Shown here piece by piece: positions 8,454 to 15,975 of a stretch of 37,324 nt of DNA. The position numbers and the translations under genes are program-made. The DNA is from JAUUZT01 sp964654015 (GTDB taxonomy: Bacteria; Chloroflexota; Dehalococcoidia; GIF9; AB-539-J10): the NCBI GenBank assembly GCA_964654015.1, contig CAZZHQ010000016.1, forward strand, positions 1 through 37,324, written 5' to 3'. The notes beneath the pieces are model-generated. The model did not search any database. It was not told the DNA's origin and was given only the letters and a program-made list of their open reading frames with translations. Numbering within the stretch: the stretch's first letter is position 1; every line of letters starts with the position of its first letter.

Positions 8454-9491
8454 CTATAGTTTGCCTTCTGCTTTGAATTTCGCCAACTCCAAACTTAAAG
8501 ATCCAACAATATCAGCTTTCACGGCGTTTCTTGCACTCATGATAGCATGATTAATATGTGAGGCATAACTGGCTCCATGTGCTATTTTAACAATGCCGTT
8601 AATACCCCATAGTATACCGCTTACTTCATCTTCACTCTCATAAGATTTCCTGGCCATAGGGAAGAATTTATGAAATACTGGATCGACGGTTCTATTCAAA
8701 AGTGGGTATTTACAAAATTTATTTTTTATCCAGGCTCGGGCATAACCAGCTATGCTTTCATAAAATTTTAATACCACATTCCCTGTTAAACCGTCGCAGA
8801 TGATTACGTTAGCGCGTCCGCTTAATATATCATTACCTTCAATATTGCCTATGAAGTTTAATCCACTATTCTGGAACATTGCATATGCCTCCCGGACTAC
8901 CTCACCGCCTTTGGTCGATTCAGATCCAGTGCTTAACAAACCCACTGTAGGGTTAGTAATACCAAATAAACTCTTGGCACAAATAGAACCTATGACACCA
9001 AAAGCCAATAATTGATGTGGCTTGCAATCCACATTGGCACCGGCATCCAGCAGTAGAGTGTTTTTGGCAAAACTGCTGAGTGGGGCGATAATTGCAGGTC
9101 GCTCTATCCCTTCCAGCATGCCGATATACTGTATGGCGCTTACTGCCACAGCCCCAGAATAGCCAGCCCCAACTGCAGCATCTGCCTCCCCTTCTCGAAC
9201 TAATTTTACAGCTACAGAAATAGAACTGTTGGATTTATTACGGAGCACCGATACAGCAGAATCCTCTTCTGTAAGAAAATCCTTTGCATTTACGAAGCGG
9301 ACAGCTAGATTATTTGAAGGGTTGTATTCGTCCCATTTCTTCTTAAGTATATCAATGGGGCCAACCAGGATGACTTCGATGTCTTCCCCTCTTTGAGCAG
9401 CTAGAATGGCTCCTTTAATTATTTCATCAGGAGCATAGTCTCCGCCCATGGCGTCAACTGCTATACGGATTATGCCATCAGTCATGGACAT
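8454..9491 (-). CDS. plsX: Phosphate acyltransferase PlsX
   Basis: PlsX converts acyl-ACP to acyl-phosphate, the donor for PlsY in glycerol-phosphate acylation, and so links fatty-acid synthesis to phospholipid synthesis. The opening IAVDAMGGDYAPDEIIKGA is diagnostic, as are VGAGYSGAV, LLDAGANVDCKP and GNVVLKFYES. Its 345 residues match the family length. Two ATGs lie at the start (9491 and 9485); the Shine-Dalgarno AAAGGGA favours the first. It lies upstream of acpP, an arrangement common in Gram-positive bacteria. It is a peripheral membrane enzyme in known cases. Confidence 0.95.
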   Translation of the reverse strand: MSMTDGIIRIAVDAMGGDYAPDEIIKGAILAAQRGEDIEVILVGPIDILKKKWDEYNPSNNLAVRFVNAKDFLTEEDSAVSVLRNKSNSSISVAVKLVREGEADAAVGAGYSGAVAVSAIQYIGMLEGIERPAIIAPLSSFAKNTLLLDAGANVDCKPHQLLAFGVIGSICAKSLFGITNPTVGLLSTGSESTKGGEVVREAYAMFQNSGLNFIGNIEGNDILSGRANVIICDGLTGNVVLKFYESIAGYARAWIKNKFCKYPLLNRTVDPVFHKFFPMARKSYESEDEVSGILWGINGIVKIAHGASYASHINHAIMSARNAVKADIVGSLSLELAKFKAEGKL

Positions 9492-9503
9492 GATAGTCCC
9501 TTT

Positions 9504-9917
9504 CTAAGAATGAAGTTTTACCGTTGCCCCACCAGTTACTATTGCCTCGTCTTTCTGATTACAACAGTTAAGGGTACAACTTATATTAGTACAATCGTTT
9601 TCATGCGTGACGGTATCGACTTTACCACTGACAGTCACCGTGTCACCAGGCCGCGCCGGCGCTTTAAAACGGATAGAAAGGTTGCCTCCTGAAATCCAGT
9701 TAATACCAAACGCCTGCGTCATCAGTTCAGATATATAGGCCAGAATGAGCATACCATGAGCAATAGTTCCCCCCAGTGGAGTTTGAGCGGCGAAAGATTC
9801 ATCTATATGTATGGGGTTGAAATCTCCGGAGGCCTCTGCATATAAGTTGATTTTTTCCTGGGTTATATTCTTCACCAGAGTTGGAAGAGTTTGGCCCTCA
9901 CAAATATCCCTATTCAT
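9504..9917 (-). CDS. MaoC-type dehydratase, catalytic subunit (HadB-like)
   Basis: This is a 137-residue single hot-dog-fold protein of the MaoC/R-specific hydratase family. The catalytic pair is seen as Asp32 and His37 in GDFNPIHID, followed by GTIAHGML, the second hydratase motif. In mycobacteria an equivalent subunit (HadB) pairs with a non-catalytic partner to dehydrate 3-hydroxyacyl-ACP. The gene overlaps its upstream neighbour, the HadA-like gene, by eight bases and precedes plsX, so the context argues for the dehydratase of the elongation cycle rather than for polyhydroxyalkanoate supply. No FabZ or FabA is visible in the window. Confidence 0.82.
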   Translation of the reverse strand: MNRDICEGQTLPTLVKNITQEKINLYAEASGDFNPIHIDESFAAQTPLGGTIAHGMLILAYISELMTQAFGINWISGGNLSIRFKAPARPGDTVTVSGKVDTVTHENDCTNISCTLNCCNQKDEAIVTGGATVKLHS

Positions 9918-10308
9918 TTGCCTCCGTAATAGGTAATACTATAGTAGTTTTTCCTGATTGCACTTTCTCTTTTTTCTGATTCAAGACATCTATTTCTAAT
10001 ACTAACATATTCATTTGGCTTCGAGCTATCTTGCGAGCTACTCTAGCATTGCATGTAATTGTAGTTCCAATTGATACTGGCAGAAGGAACTCAAATTCCT
10101 GGGAAGCATGTATAGAGCCTGGTGGTAAAGCAACAGATTCTATCATCGATTTCATCGCATATGCTGCAATAGCCAGAGGGGGAATAAATTCCTGTACAGG
10201 GCTTTCTACTGCCTTTAAATATTTGCTAATAATCACATCATCTAATTCGTAGATAGATGAGGGGAATTCATATCCAGCGACTAGTTCCGCAAAACTCAAA
10301 CTTGCCAT
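9910..10308 (-). CDS. MaoC-like dehydratase partner subunit (HadA/FAS1_DH-like)
   Basis: This 132-residue protein matches the N-terminal hot-dog domain found in fused MaoC dehydratases and in mycobacterial HadA/HadC. It starts FAELVAGYEFPSSIYELDDVIISKYLKAVES and has the PPLAIAAYAMKSMIES region where substrate is bound in the family. It lacks the Asp-x4-His catalytic motif that its neighbour carries, as expected of the structural partner of a heterodimer. It is the first gene of the operon; a GAGG Shine-Dalgarno precedes its ATG and a TTGACA-type promoter lies about 90 bases upstream. The overlap with the HadB-like gene suggests equimolar synthesis. Confidence 0.75.
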   Translation of the reverse strand: MASLSFAELVAGYEFPSSIYELDDVIISKYLKAVESPVQEFIPPLAIAAYAMKSMIESVALPPGSIHASQEFEFLLPVSIGTTITCNARVARKIARSQMNMLVLEIDVLNQKKEKVQSGKTTIVLPITEANE

Positions 10309-10397
10309 ATTTCTGCCTCATATATATTGTTTATTTTGAAGTGACTCTAATTATTATTGAGAATTACTGTACTATTAGAATAATAATTTAAAAAGAT

Positions 10398-10426
10398 ATA
10401 ATTACATCAACGCTAATACTTGTCAA
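10398..10426 (-). promoter_or_regulatory. Predicted promoter of the fatty-acid operon
   Basis: On the minus strand a perfect TTGACA (plus-strand positions 10421-10426) is followed after 16-17 bases by TAATTA or AATTAT (10398-10404). Transcription would start near 10391, leaving a leader of about 80 bases before the HadA-like gene. I see no clear FapR- or FabT-type palindrome. Confidence 0.55.
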
Positions 10427-10573
10427 TATCCATTAAGGTTGAAAAAACATTTGATATGAACAATTACGGACAAGAAAGGCGATAAATAAAGTAATATAAT
10501 GTAGAATTAATTTTGAGTGTTTGTTGTGAAGGAACCAAATCCAGATTCATAATAATACTAATGGGGAATCAGT

Positions 10574-11017
10574 ATGAGCGTTTTTAGCCAAATAGTCGAG
10601 AATAGGGCATTGGTGATTCCTATTGCCGCCTGGATTATTGCCCAGATATTAAAGACAATTATTCAGTCATTAAGGGACAAACATTTTAATATTCGTTACC
10701 TGGTTAGTGCAGGTGGTATGCCAAGCGCTCATACGGCTTCAGTATGCGCTCTGGCAACGACTATAGGTATAATCTTTGGTATAGGCTCGGGATTATTCGC
10801 TATTAGTGTCGTATTGGCAGGTGTGGTTATGTATGACGCTACGGGTGTAAGACAGGCTGTGGATAAACAGTCTGCTGTTCTAAATCATCTAATGGATAAT
10901 TTTCCAAAAACAAAACATGAATTTGAGTATATATTGAGACAATTAGTGGGACATACAAGGCTCCAAGTCACCATGGGCGCTATTCTTGGAGTTCTTCTTG
11001 CTGTATGGCTGGCTTAA
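10574..11017 (+). CDS. Divergent PAP2 family membrane protein (DUF212, YuiD-like)
   Basis: This 147-residue membrane protein belongs to the 'divergent PAP2' family. The signature region GGMPSAHTASVCALATTIG (about residues 48-66) corresponds to the PSAH phosphatase motif of PAP2 enzymes, and MYDATGVRQAVDKQSAVLN follows it. Four to five membrane segments are apparent. The biochemical role is unknown; a lipid-phosphate phosphatase is a family-level guess. ATG 10574 has GGGGA seven bases upstream. A perfect TATAAT (10495-10500) lies upstream but without a good -35 partner. A ten-base-pair hairpin follows the gene. Confidence 0.85.
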   Translation: MSVFSQIVENRALVIPIAAWIIAQILKTIIQSLRDKHFNIRYLVSAGGMPSAHTASVCALATTIGIIFGIGSGLFAISVVLAGVVMYDATGVRQAVDKQSAVLNHLMDNFPKTKHEFEYILRQLVGHTRLQVTMGAILGVLLAVWLA

Positions 11018-11023
11018 CTAAAT

Positions 11024-11053
11024 ATAATGGATAGTGACGAGAGTATCCATTAT
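11024..11053 (+). terminator. Hairpin after the divergent-PAP2 gene, possible weak terminator
   Basis: The arms ATAATGGATA (11024-11033) and TATCCATTAT (11044-11053) are perfect reverse complements around a ten-base loop. The stem is AT-rich and is followed only by TTATTG, not by a proper T-run, so termination would be weak. It could instead mark the 3' end of the mRNA. Confidence 0.4.
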
Positions 11054-11080
11054 TTATTGAATCATTGACAAGCCGTACTC

Positions 11081-11086
11081 TATAAT
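11081..11086 (+). promoter_or_regulatory. Perfect -10 box immediately before the rhomboid gene
   Basis: TATAAT at 11081-11086 would place the transcription start at about 11093, one base before ATG 11094. The upstream ATG at 11085 overlaps the -10 box itself. This suggests a leaderless mRNA. The -35 region at the proper distance is poor, and a TTGACA at 11065-11070 is only ten bases away. Confidence 0.4.
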
Positions 11087-11093
11087 GAGGCAC

Positions 11094-11675
11094 ATGAGAA
11101 ATTATAATCTTTTCACTTTAAATTCGCTCTGGTTTCTTATCACAATTAATTTTTTAATCTTCTTAGTCACCCTGGTTGGTATCAGGACAGGAAATGATCT
11201 GGTTTCCTTATTTGGATTAGCTCCAGTATATTTTATCAATCGACCATGGACCATCATAACCAGCCTCTTTGTGCATGGAGGACTATGGCACATCGCTTTC
11301 AATATGATAAGCCTGTATTTTGTAGGTAATATAGTAATCAAGTTGTTAGGAGAGGGAAATTTTTTAAAGGTATACTTCGCTGGTGGAATATTAGGAAATA
11401 TCTTCTATCTTTTTCTTGGTAACCCGACTACGTTTGGATTCGGAGCTTCTGGAGCGATATTTGCTCTTGTGGGTGTACTGGTGGTAATAATGCCAAAACT
11501 TCCTGTTTATATATTTTTTATACCTAAGGCATTTCCTCTCTGGGCTGCTGTTATAGTTTTTGTCCTCTTCTCTTTTATACCAGGTATTTCATGGCAAGCT
11601 CATATTGGGGGGCTTACCCTTGGTCTTTTAGCAGGACTATGGTTCAAGAAAAAAAGACGGGCTTTCTATTATTAA
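11094..11675 (+). CDS. Rhomboid family intramembrane serine protease
   Basis: This is an integral membrane protease with about six hydrophobic segments. Counting from ATG 11094, the first-segment HGGLWHIAFNM motif (about residues 61-71) supplies the oxyanion His and Asn. The nucleophile Ser119 is in GASGAIF, and the catalytic His170 is in QAHIGGL, so the Ser-His dyad is intact. The C-terminus is a basic KKKRR tail in the cytoplasm. The start is uncertain: ATG 11085 adds three residues but overlaps a perfect TATAAT, so ATG 11094 with a leaderless message is preferred. The substrate is unknown. It lies in a short plus-strand run but has its own likely promoter. Confidence 0.9.
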   Translation: MRNYNLFTLNSLWFLITINFLIFLVTLVGIRTGNDLVSLFGLAPVYFINRPWTIITSLFVHGGLWHIAFNMISLYFVGNIVIKLLGEGNFLKVYFAGGILGNIFYLFLGNPTTFGFGASGAIFALVGVLVVIMPKLPVYIFFIPKAFPLWAAVIVFVLFSFIPGISWQAHIGGLTLGLLAGLWFKKKRRAFYY

Positions 11676-11792
11676 GCAATCGTAATTTGGCTACGATGTG
11701 GTTCCGAACTATGTGGAAGTGGGCATAAGAGTAAACATAAAAACAGTGAAGAATGTAAAGGTACTATTATCAGCGCAATAGTCAAATAGAAG

Positions 11793-13049
11793 ATGACTCA
11801 AGGAATAAATTTGGGCTCACAAATTGAGCGGTATTTGCCTCGGCAAACACGGGTATTGCTTGGTGTTATAAGCCAGGAAGCCAGTCTATTAGAGCAAAGG
11901 CTATATCTGGTTGGTGGTATTGTACGTGATTTGCTTCTTAACCATCCCAATTTTGATTTTGACCTGGTAACCGAAGGCGATGCCATAGTATTGGCCAGGC
12001 GGATAGCATCTCTAACAAAAGCAAAACTGCTTGTCCATTCGCATTTTGGCACTGCAAAGCTTAGTTATAACAACTTCAGTATGGATATAGCCACTATGCG
12101 CAATGAGACCTATGCTAAACCGGGTGTCTTACCTGCTGTAACTCCAGCCAATATCTCTGTTGACCTTTTAAGGCGTGATTTCTCTATTAATGCTATGGCC
12201 ATATCATTGAACTATGATGATTATGGAATATTGATAGACCCCTGTGGCGGTAAAAGTGATTTGGAGAACCGCCTGATTCGCATCTTACATCCAAACAGTT
12301 TTCATGACGACGCTACCAGGATTTTAAGAGCTTTTCGATACCAGCAACGTCTGGGTTTCGAATTTGAGTCACAAACAGGGCAGTTGATTAAAAGAGACGT
12401 TGCCATGCTGGATACTATCAGCGGCGATCGATTAAGAGATGAATTAGAGCTTGTATTCAAGGAAGAGTATCCTGAATATATACTGGAAAAACTGGGAGAG
12501 GTTGGATTGCTCCAGGTGATAAATTCATCGCTAAAATATCAAGAGAATATCTGTGAAGAGTATAGAAAAGCACGTTCTTTTAATAATATCGCAAGTCAGT
12601 TACCTTCTCTTTATCTATGCCTCCTTATCTATCCTCTTGATGAGCAAGAGCTTAATCAGTTTATTTGCCGTCTCAATATTCAATTGCAGTTGGCTAGAGC
12701 ATTTAAAGATACTATTAAATTAAAAGGTGAGCTTTGCTTATTGGCAGATTCCTCAGTAAAATGCAGCTCTATATATTATCTACTCTATAAATATGACCAG
12801 CTGGCTATTAGAACTAATGCTATAGTTTCGACATCAACTGTAATACAGTCAAATATTGAGTTATTTGAAAGCAAATTGCGCTACGTAAAGACCAGTATCA
12901 GTGGAGACGATCTTAGAGACATGGATATTCATACCGGGCCAGCTATAGGCAACATTCTGCATATTGTGCATAAGGCAAAACTGGATGGGGAAGTTGGTAG
13001 TAAATCTGAGGAACTGCAGTTGGCTCAATCGTTAAAGACGAAAGAGTAA
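11793..13049 (+). CDS. cca: CCA tRNA nucleotidyltransferase / poly(A) polymerase family protein
   Basis: This is a class II nucleotidyltransferase of 418 residues that completes or repairs tRNA 3' ends. The head domain shows LVGGIVRDLLL (39-49), the metal-binding pair in FDFDLVTEGDA, and the RRDFSINAMA motif that precedes base selection. RILRAFRYQQRLGFE is the neck motif. The C-terminal region GDDLRDMDIHTGPAIGNILHIVHKAKLDGEV is the tail domain of bacterial CCA enzymes; no HD phosphohydrolase motif is seen. Whether it adds CCA, CC or A alone cannot be told by eye. The window's tRNA-Glu lacks an encoded CCA and so would need such an enzyme. The ATG start has little Shine-Dalgarno. Confidence 0.88.
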   Translation: MTQGINLGSQIERYLPRQTRVLLGVISQEASLLEQRLYLVGGIVRDLLLNHPNFDFDLVTEGDAIVLARRIASLTKAKLLVHSHFGTAKLSYNNFSMDIATMRNETYAKPGVLPAVTPANISVDLLRRDFSINAMAISLNYDDYGILIDPCGGKSDLENRLIRILHPNSFHDDATRILRAFRYQQRLGFEFESQTGQLIKRDVAMLDTISGDRLRDELELVFKEEYPEYILEKLGEVGLLQVINSSLKYQENICEEYRKARSFNNIASQLPSLYLCLLIYPLDEQELNQFICRLNIQLQLARAFKDTIKLKGELCLLADSSVKCSSIYYLLYKYDQLAIRTNAIVSTSTVIQSNIELFESKLRYVKTSISGDDLRDMDIHTGPAIGNILHIVHKAKLDGEVGSKSEELQLAQSLKTKE

Positions 13050-13087
13050 TCGATACATCCAATAATGCTACTGATGGTGGGGATTGT

Positions 13088-13951
13088 TTAGGGGTAGTTG
13101 AGGATTTTTACGGGCAAAGAAGTCACCACGTAACTTTCCAGCCCTTCGTTTATTAAATCAGAGCATAGTTTTCCGGCCTGTCCCTCATCAGCCATAGTAG
13201 TGAACAGGCCAGGACCTGAACCAGCAAGATGCACACTTGAAGCTCCAGTCCTCTGAAAAACTTGTTTATATTCGGCCAGTCGGGGAAAGAAATCAAAGGC
13301 AATTTTTTCAAAAACATTGAACATTAGAGGAGGATCAATCATTCGTTTATGCGACAAATTCGATAAAGCAGCAGAAACGAATTCACCTTCAGTAAAATAT
13401 TTATCATACAATTCACTATAAAGGCGCCTTGTCTTATTCTGTATTTTGGGTAGTGGGGGCATTAATAACACAAACCAGGTTGGGGATAATGGTAACAAAG
13501 ATGTCACTTTTTCTCCTGAACCTTCCACCAATGCCGTGCCACCACGCAGGAAAAAGGGGACATCTGAACCCAATTGAGACGCCAAATGTATTAAATTATC
13601 AATTGGTAGATTTAGCGACCAGAGTTGATTCAAAGCTAACAAAGTATTAGCGGCATCACTGCTGCCTCCTCCGAACCCTGCTCCCCAGGGGATGTTTTTA
13701 TACAGTTCTATTTTCGCCCCCATAGTACAACCTGTTGCATTTTTCAAGAGACCTGCAGTTTTTTCTACTATATTGTTGTGTTGCAGGCTCGACTCATTAC
13801 ACTTGAAACAAATATCTTTAGCCAATCGAAATTCAATGACGTCACAGAGATTGATTGTCTGCAGAATGCTAACAACTTGATGCAGGTCAGTAGTTTTTCC
13901 CAGTACTTCAAGAACAATATTTACTTTAGCTGGCGCATAAACTATCAACAT
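13088..13951 (-). CDS. ispE: 4-diphosphocytidyl-2-C-methyl-D-erythritol kinase
   Basis: This GHMP kinase phosphorylates CDP-methylerythritol in the non-mevalonate isoprenoid pathway. At 287 residues it is full length. The opening APAKVNIVLEVLG carries the conserved Lys9, the ATP-binding loop is IPWGAGFGGGSSDAAN (88-102), Asp130 in GSDVPFFLRGG is the expected catalytic base, and LAGSGPGLF is the third GHMP motif. The usual R-x-DGYH region is altered (TTDLHQVVSILQ), which is modest divergence. It lies one base downstream of ksgA, a pairing common in bacteria, and both are read from the minus strand. Confidence 0.93.
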   Translation of the reverse strand: MLIVYAPAKVNIVLEVLGKTTDLHQVVSILQTINLCDVIEFRLAKDICFKCNESSLQHNNIVEKTAGLLKNATGCTMGAKIELYKNIPWGAGFGGGSSDAANTLLALNQLWSLNLPIDNLIHLASQLGSDVPFFLRGGTALVEGSGEKVTSLLPLSPTWFVLLMPPLPKIQNKTRRLYSELYDKYFTEGEFVSAALSNLSHKRMIDPPLMFNVFEKIAFDFFPRLAEYKQVFQRTGASSVHLAGSGPGLFTTMADEGQAGKLCSDLINEGLESYVVTSLPVKILNYP

Positions 13952-13952
13952 G

Positions 13953-14822
13953 TCAATTACTTATTAGGGGGAGAAAAACTTTGTATAGTTGCTTCCACTC
14001 CTGCAAACTTAGGGTTTCAGGTCTTCGTTTAGGTTCTATGCTTGCTTCTTCCAATAGTATTTGAATTTGGCTTGATGGTATTTCTAAGGCAAGTGCCAGT
14101 GAATTATGGATCTGTTTTCGGGGAGCCCTGAAACCACAATGGACTATATGAAAGAAGTCCTCGATATTGCAGCTATCAATAAGAGGAGTTCGATAAACAT
14201 CGAGACGAAGTACAACTGAATCCACTTTGGGTACAGGGTAGAAATCCTTAGCCGGAACCTGCCTTATTATCTGAGGTTTACTATAGAGTTGTGTGCTAAC
14301 ACTCAGGAAACTCATTTTACCGGGCATGGCAACCATCGCTTCTCCGACTTCCTTCTGTACCATCAGTACCATTAGTGAAGGCTTCTGAGGTGATGCTAAA
14401 AAATGATAAAGAATGGGGTTAGTTATATAATATGGGAGATTAGCTACAACTTTATAACCACTAAAGAATTCAGTGGGATTTAATCGATATTCTAAGAGTT
14501 GAGGGGGCTTGAATTTAAGTATATCTCCGTGTACAACTCTGATATTAGGAAAGTCGGTTTTATATTTTAACAATGCCTTAACCAGTTTAGAATCCAATTC
14601 TACAGCTATAACAGTTGATGCTATCTTGGCTATTCTAGTGGTTAATATGCCCATGCCTGGACCAACTTCAATCACAGTATCATCCTTACCGAGCTCAGCA
14701 GCAGCTAAGATACACTCCACCACGTCTTCATTTGTCAGGAAGTGTTGACCCAATCTTTTTTTGGCTCTAAAGTTAAGTTGATACAGCGGAGACTTGGATG
14801 AAACTGACATATTTCTACTCAT
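13953..14822 (-). CDS. rsmA: 16S rRNA (adenine(1518)-N(6)/adenine(1519)-N(6))-dimethyltransferase
   Basis: KsgA/RsmA dimethylates two adjacent adenines near the 3' end of 16S rRNA during small-subunit assembly. The start of the fold reads KKRLGQHFLTNEDVVECIL. The SAM-binding motif is VIEVGPGMGILT, and the adenine-pocket motif is VANLPYYITNPI, the N-L-P-Y form typical of adenine N6-methylases. The C-terminal domain has the VDSVVLRLD and FRAPRKQIHNSL motifs. The length is 289 residues. Two ATGs (14822 and 14810) could serve as start and neither has a strong Shine-Dalgarno. It forms a two-gene unit with ispE. Confidence 0.94.
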   Translation of the reverse strand: MSRNMSVSSKSPLYQLNFRAKKRLGQHFLTNEDVVECILAAAELGKDDTVIEVGPGMGILTTRIAKIASTVIAVELDSKLVKALLKYKTDFPNIRVVHGDILKFKPPQLLEYRLNPTEFFSGYKVVANLPYYITNPILYHFLASPQKPSLMVLMVQKEVGEAMVAMPGKMSFLSVSTQLYSKPQIIRQVPAKDFYPVPKVDSVVLRLDVYRTPLIDSCNIEDFFHIVHCGFRAPRKQIHNSLALALEIPSSQIQILLEEASIEPKRRPETLSLQEWKQLYKVFLPLISN

Positions 14823-14996
14823 TCAGTCACTCTTTATATTTCAAGTAGCCACTTTCGGGTTACAATAACTATGAACATAATAATAATTGCCTTGAGATTA
14901 TAAATCTATACGTTGTAATAAGAAAGTATAGTTTTCTCAAGAACTTTTACCTATAGCCAAACAATAGCAAATCTTCAATAGTATTGACTTGTTAAT

Positions 14997-15026
14997 TTGA
15001 CACCTAGCTATATACGTTGATAAAAT
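14997..15026 (+). promoter_or_regulatory. Predicted promoter of rplU-rpmA-rpmE
   Basis: A perfect TTGACA (14997-15002), an 18-base spacer and TAAAAT (15021-15026) lie upstream of rplU. The start point would be near 15033, giving an mRNA leader of about 84 bases before the ATC initiation codon. A second TTGACT lies just upstream at 14984-14989. Confidence 0.6.
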
Positions 15027-15116
15027 TTGAGTCCGCATTGTGCTATCAGAAGTGCATTGCAGTTTTATCTCTAAAGATATATTTTGTTCATATCATTTTG
15101 AGATTGGAGGCAAAAT

Positions 15117-15437
15117 ATCTACGCTATAATACAGACAGGTGGCAAACAATACAAAGTTAGCCCAGATAAAACTCTCGAAGTAGAGTTGTTGGGTATACCA
15201 GAAGGCGGTAAAATAGAGCTGGACAAGGTGCTTTTTATCAGTGATGAGGAAAACACACTTGTTGGTGATCCTATTATTAAGGGCGCTAAAGTTACAGCTA
15301 CGTCCTTGGGTCAGTTCAGGGGCGAAAAACTTATAATATTCAAATACAAAGCTAAAGTACGCTACCGTAGAAAAAGAGGGCATCGGCAAACATTCACCAG
15401 ATTAACAGTGAATGAAATAATCAAACCAGAGGAATAA
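15117..15437 (+). CDS. rplU: 50S ribosomal protein L21 (bL21), apparent ATC start codon
   Basis: This is a 106-residue large-subunit protein. The conserved N-terminus YAIIQTGGKQYKV is encoded from 15120 onward, but the codon in the initiator position is ATC (15117-15119), not ATG, GTG or TTG. A strong Shine-Dalgarno GGAGG (15106-15110) lies six bases upstream at ideal spacing. An in-frame TGA stands at 15099-15101, and no canonical start occurs between it and the conserved region. The first standard in-frame start is TTG 15186, which would delete 23 residues including the family signature. Hence ATC initiation is the best reading, as with the ATT start of infC in E. coli; a sequence error is the alternative. 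It is followed by rpmA two bases later. Confidence 0.9.
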   Translation: MYAIIQTGGKQYKVSPDKTLEVELLGIPEGGKIELDKVLFISDEENTLVGDPIIKGAKVTATSLGQFRGEKLIIFKYKAKVRYRRKRGHRQTFTRLTVNEIIKPEE

Positions 15438-15439
15438 TA

Positions 15440-15709
15440 ATGGCACATAAAAAAGGTGGAGGCAGCACAAGGAGCGGTCGCGATAGTAAATCAAAGCGTT
15501 TGGGAGTAAAGAAATATGCGGGGGAAAAAGTTAACGCTGGATCTATCCTGGTTCGACAGCGTGGAACTTGCATCGCGGCTGGGGTAAATGTAGGTATGGG
15601 CAGGGATCATACTCTGTTCGCTTTGATAAATGGACTGGTCAAGTATGAACCGGTAAGAAGAACCAAGAAAAGGGTGTGTGTTTACAATGAAAGCCAAGAT
15701 CCATCCTAA
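15440..15709 (+). CDS. rpmA: 50S ribosomal protein L27 (bL27)
   Basis: This is an 89-residue protein of the peptidyl-transferase region. The N-terminus MAHKKGGGSTRSGRDSKSKRLGVKKY is nearly invariant in the family and reaches into the ribosome active site. Here it begins directly, without the cleaved extension seen in Firmicutes. It lies two bases after rplU, the usual gene order, and overlaps the start of rpmE by 23 bases. Confidence 0.97.
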   Translation: MAHKKGGGSTRSGRDSKSKRLGVKKYAGEKVNAGSILVRQRGTCIAAGVNVGMGRDHTLFALINGLVKYEPVRRTKKRVCVYNESQDPS

Positions 15710-15893
15710 TTACCATGATGATACAAAAGTGACTTGCCTTTGTGGCAATGTTTTCAGCATCGGCTCTGTCAAACCGGAAATCAGAGTAGATGTGTGTAGC
15801 AAATGTCATCCCTTCTACACAGGAAAACAGAGGATACTAGACACAAGAGGTAGAGTTGAACGTTTCAGGAAACGCTTAGAATTAAAAGACTAA
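15687..15893 (+). CDS. rpmE: 50S ribosomal protein L31 (bL31), zinc-binding form
   Basis: This is a 68-residue ribosomal protein. Four zinc-ligand cysteines are present, as C-x-C in TCLCG and C-x2-C in CSKCHPFYTG, so this is the zinc-containing (C+) type. I chose ATG 15687 (MKAKIHP) over the in-frame GTG at 15678, which lies too close to the upstream AAGGG. The gene overlaps the end of rpmA by 23 bases in another frame, so the two may be translationally coupled. A good terminator follows at 15924-15956. Confidence 0.95.
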   Translation: MKAKIHPNYHDDTKVTCLCGNVFSIGSVKPEIRVDVCSKCHPFYTGKQRILDTRGRVERFRKRLELKD

Positions 15894-15923
15894 TTAGTAG
15901 AGAGCCAAAACAAAATAGGGAAG

Positions 15924-15956
15924 CAGGGATGGTTCAGATTATAAGCCATCCCTTTT
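15924..15956 (+). terminator. Rho-independent terminator after rpmE
   Basis: The arms AGGGATGG (15924-15931) and CCATCCCT (15945-15952) are perfect complements, with a 13-base loop and a run of five T (15952-15956). It ends the rplU-rpmA-rpmE operon before the DUF1385 gene. Confidence 0.85.
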
Positions 15957-15975
15957 TCATATAGGTAAGTTAATT

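Noticed and set aside
11065..11086. TTGACA followed by TATAAT before the rhomboid gene
   Set aside because: The spacer is only ten bases, far from the 16-18 needed for a sigma-70-type promoter; only the -10 box is kept.
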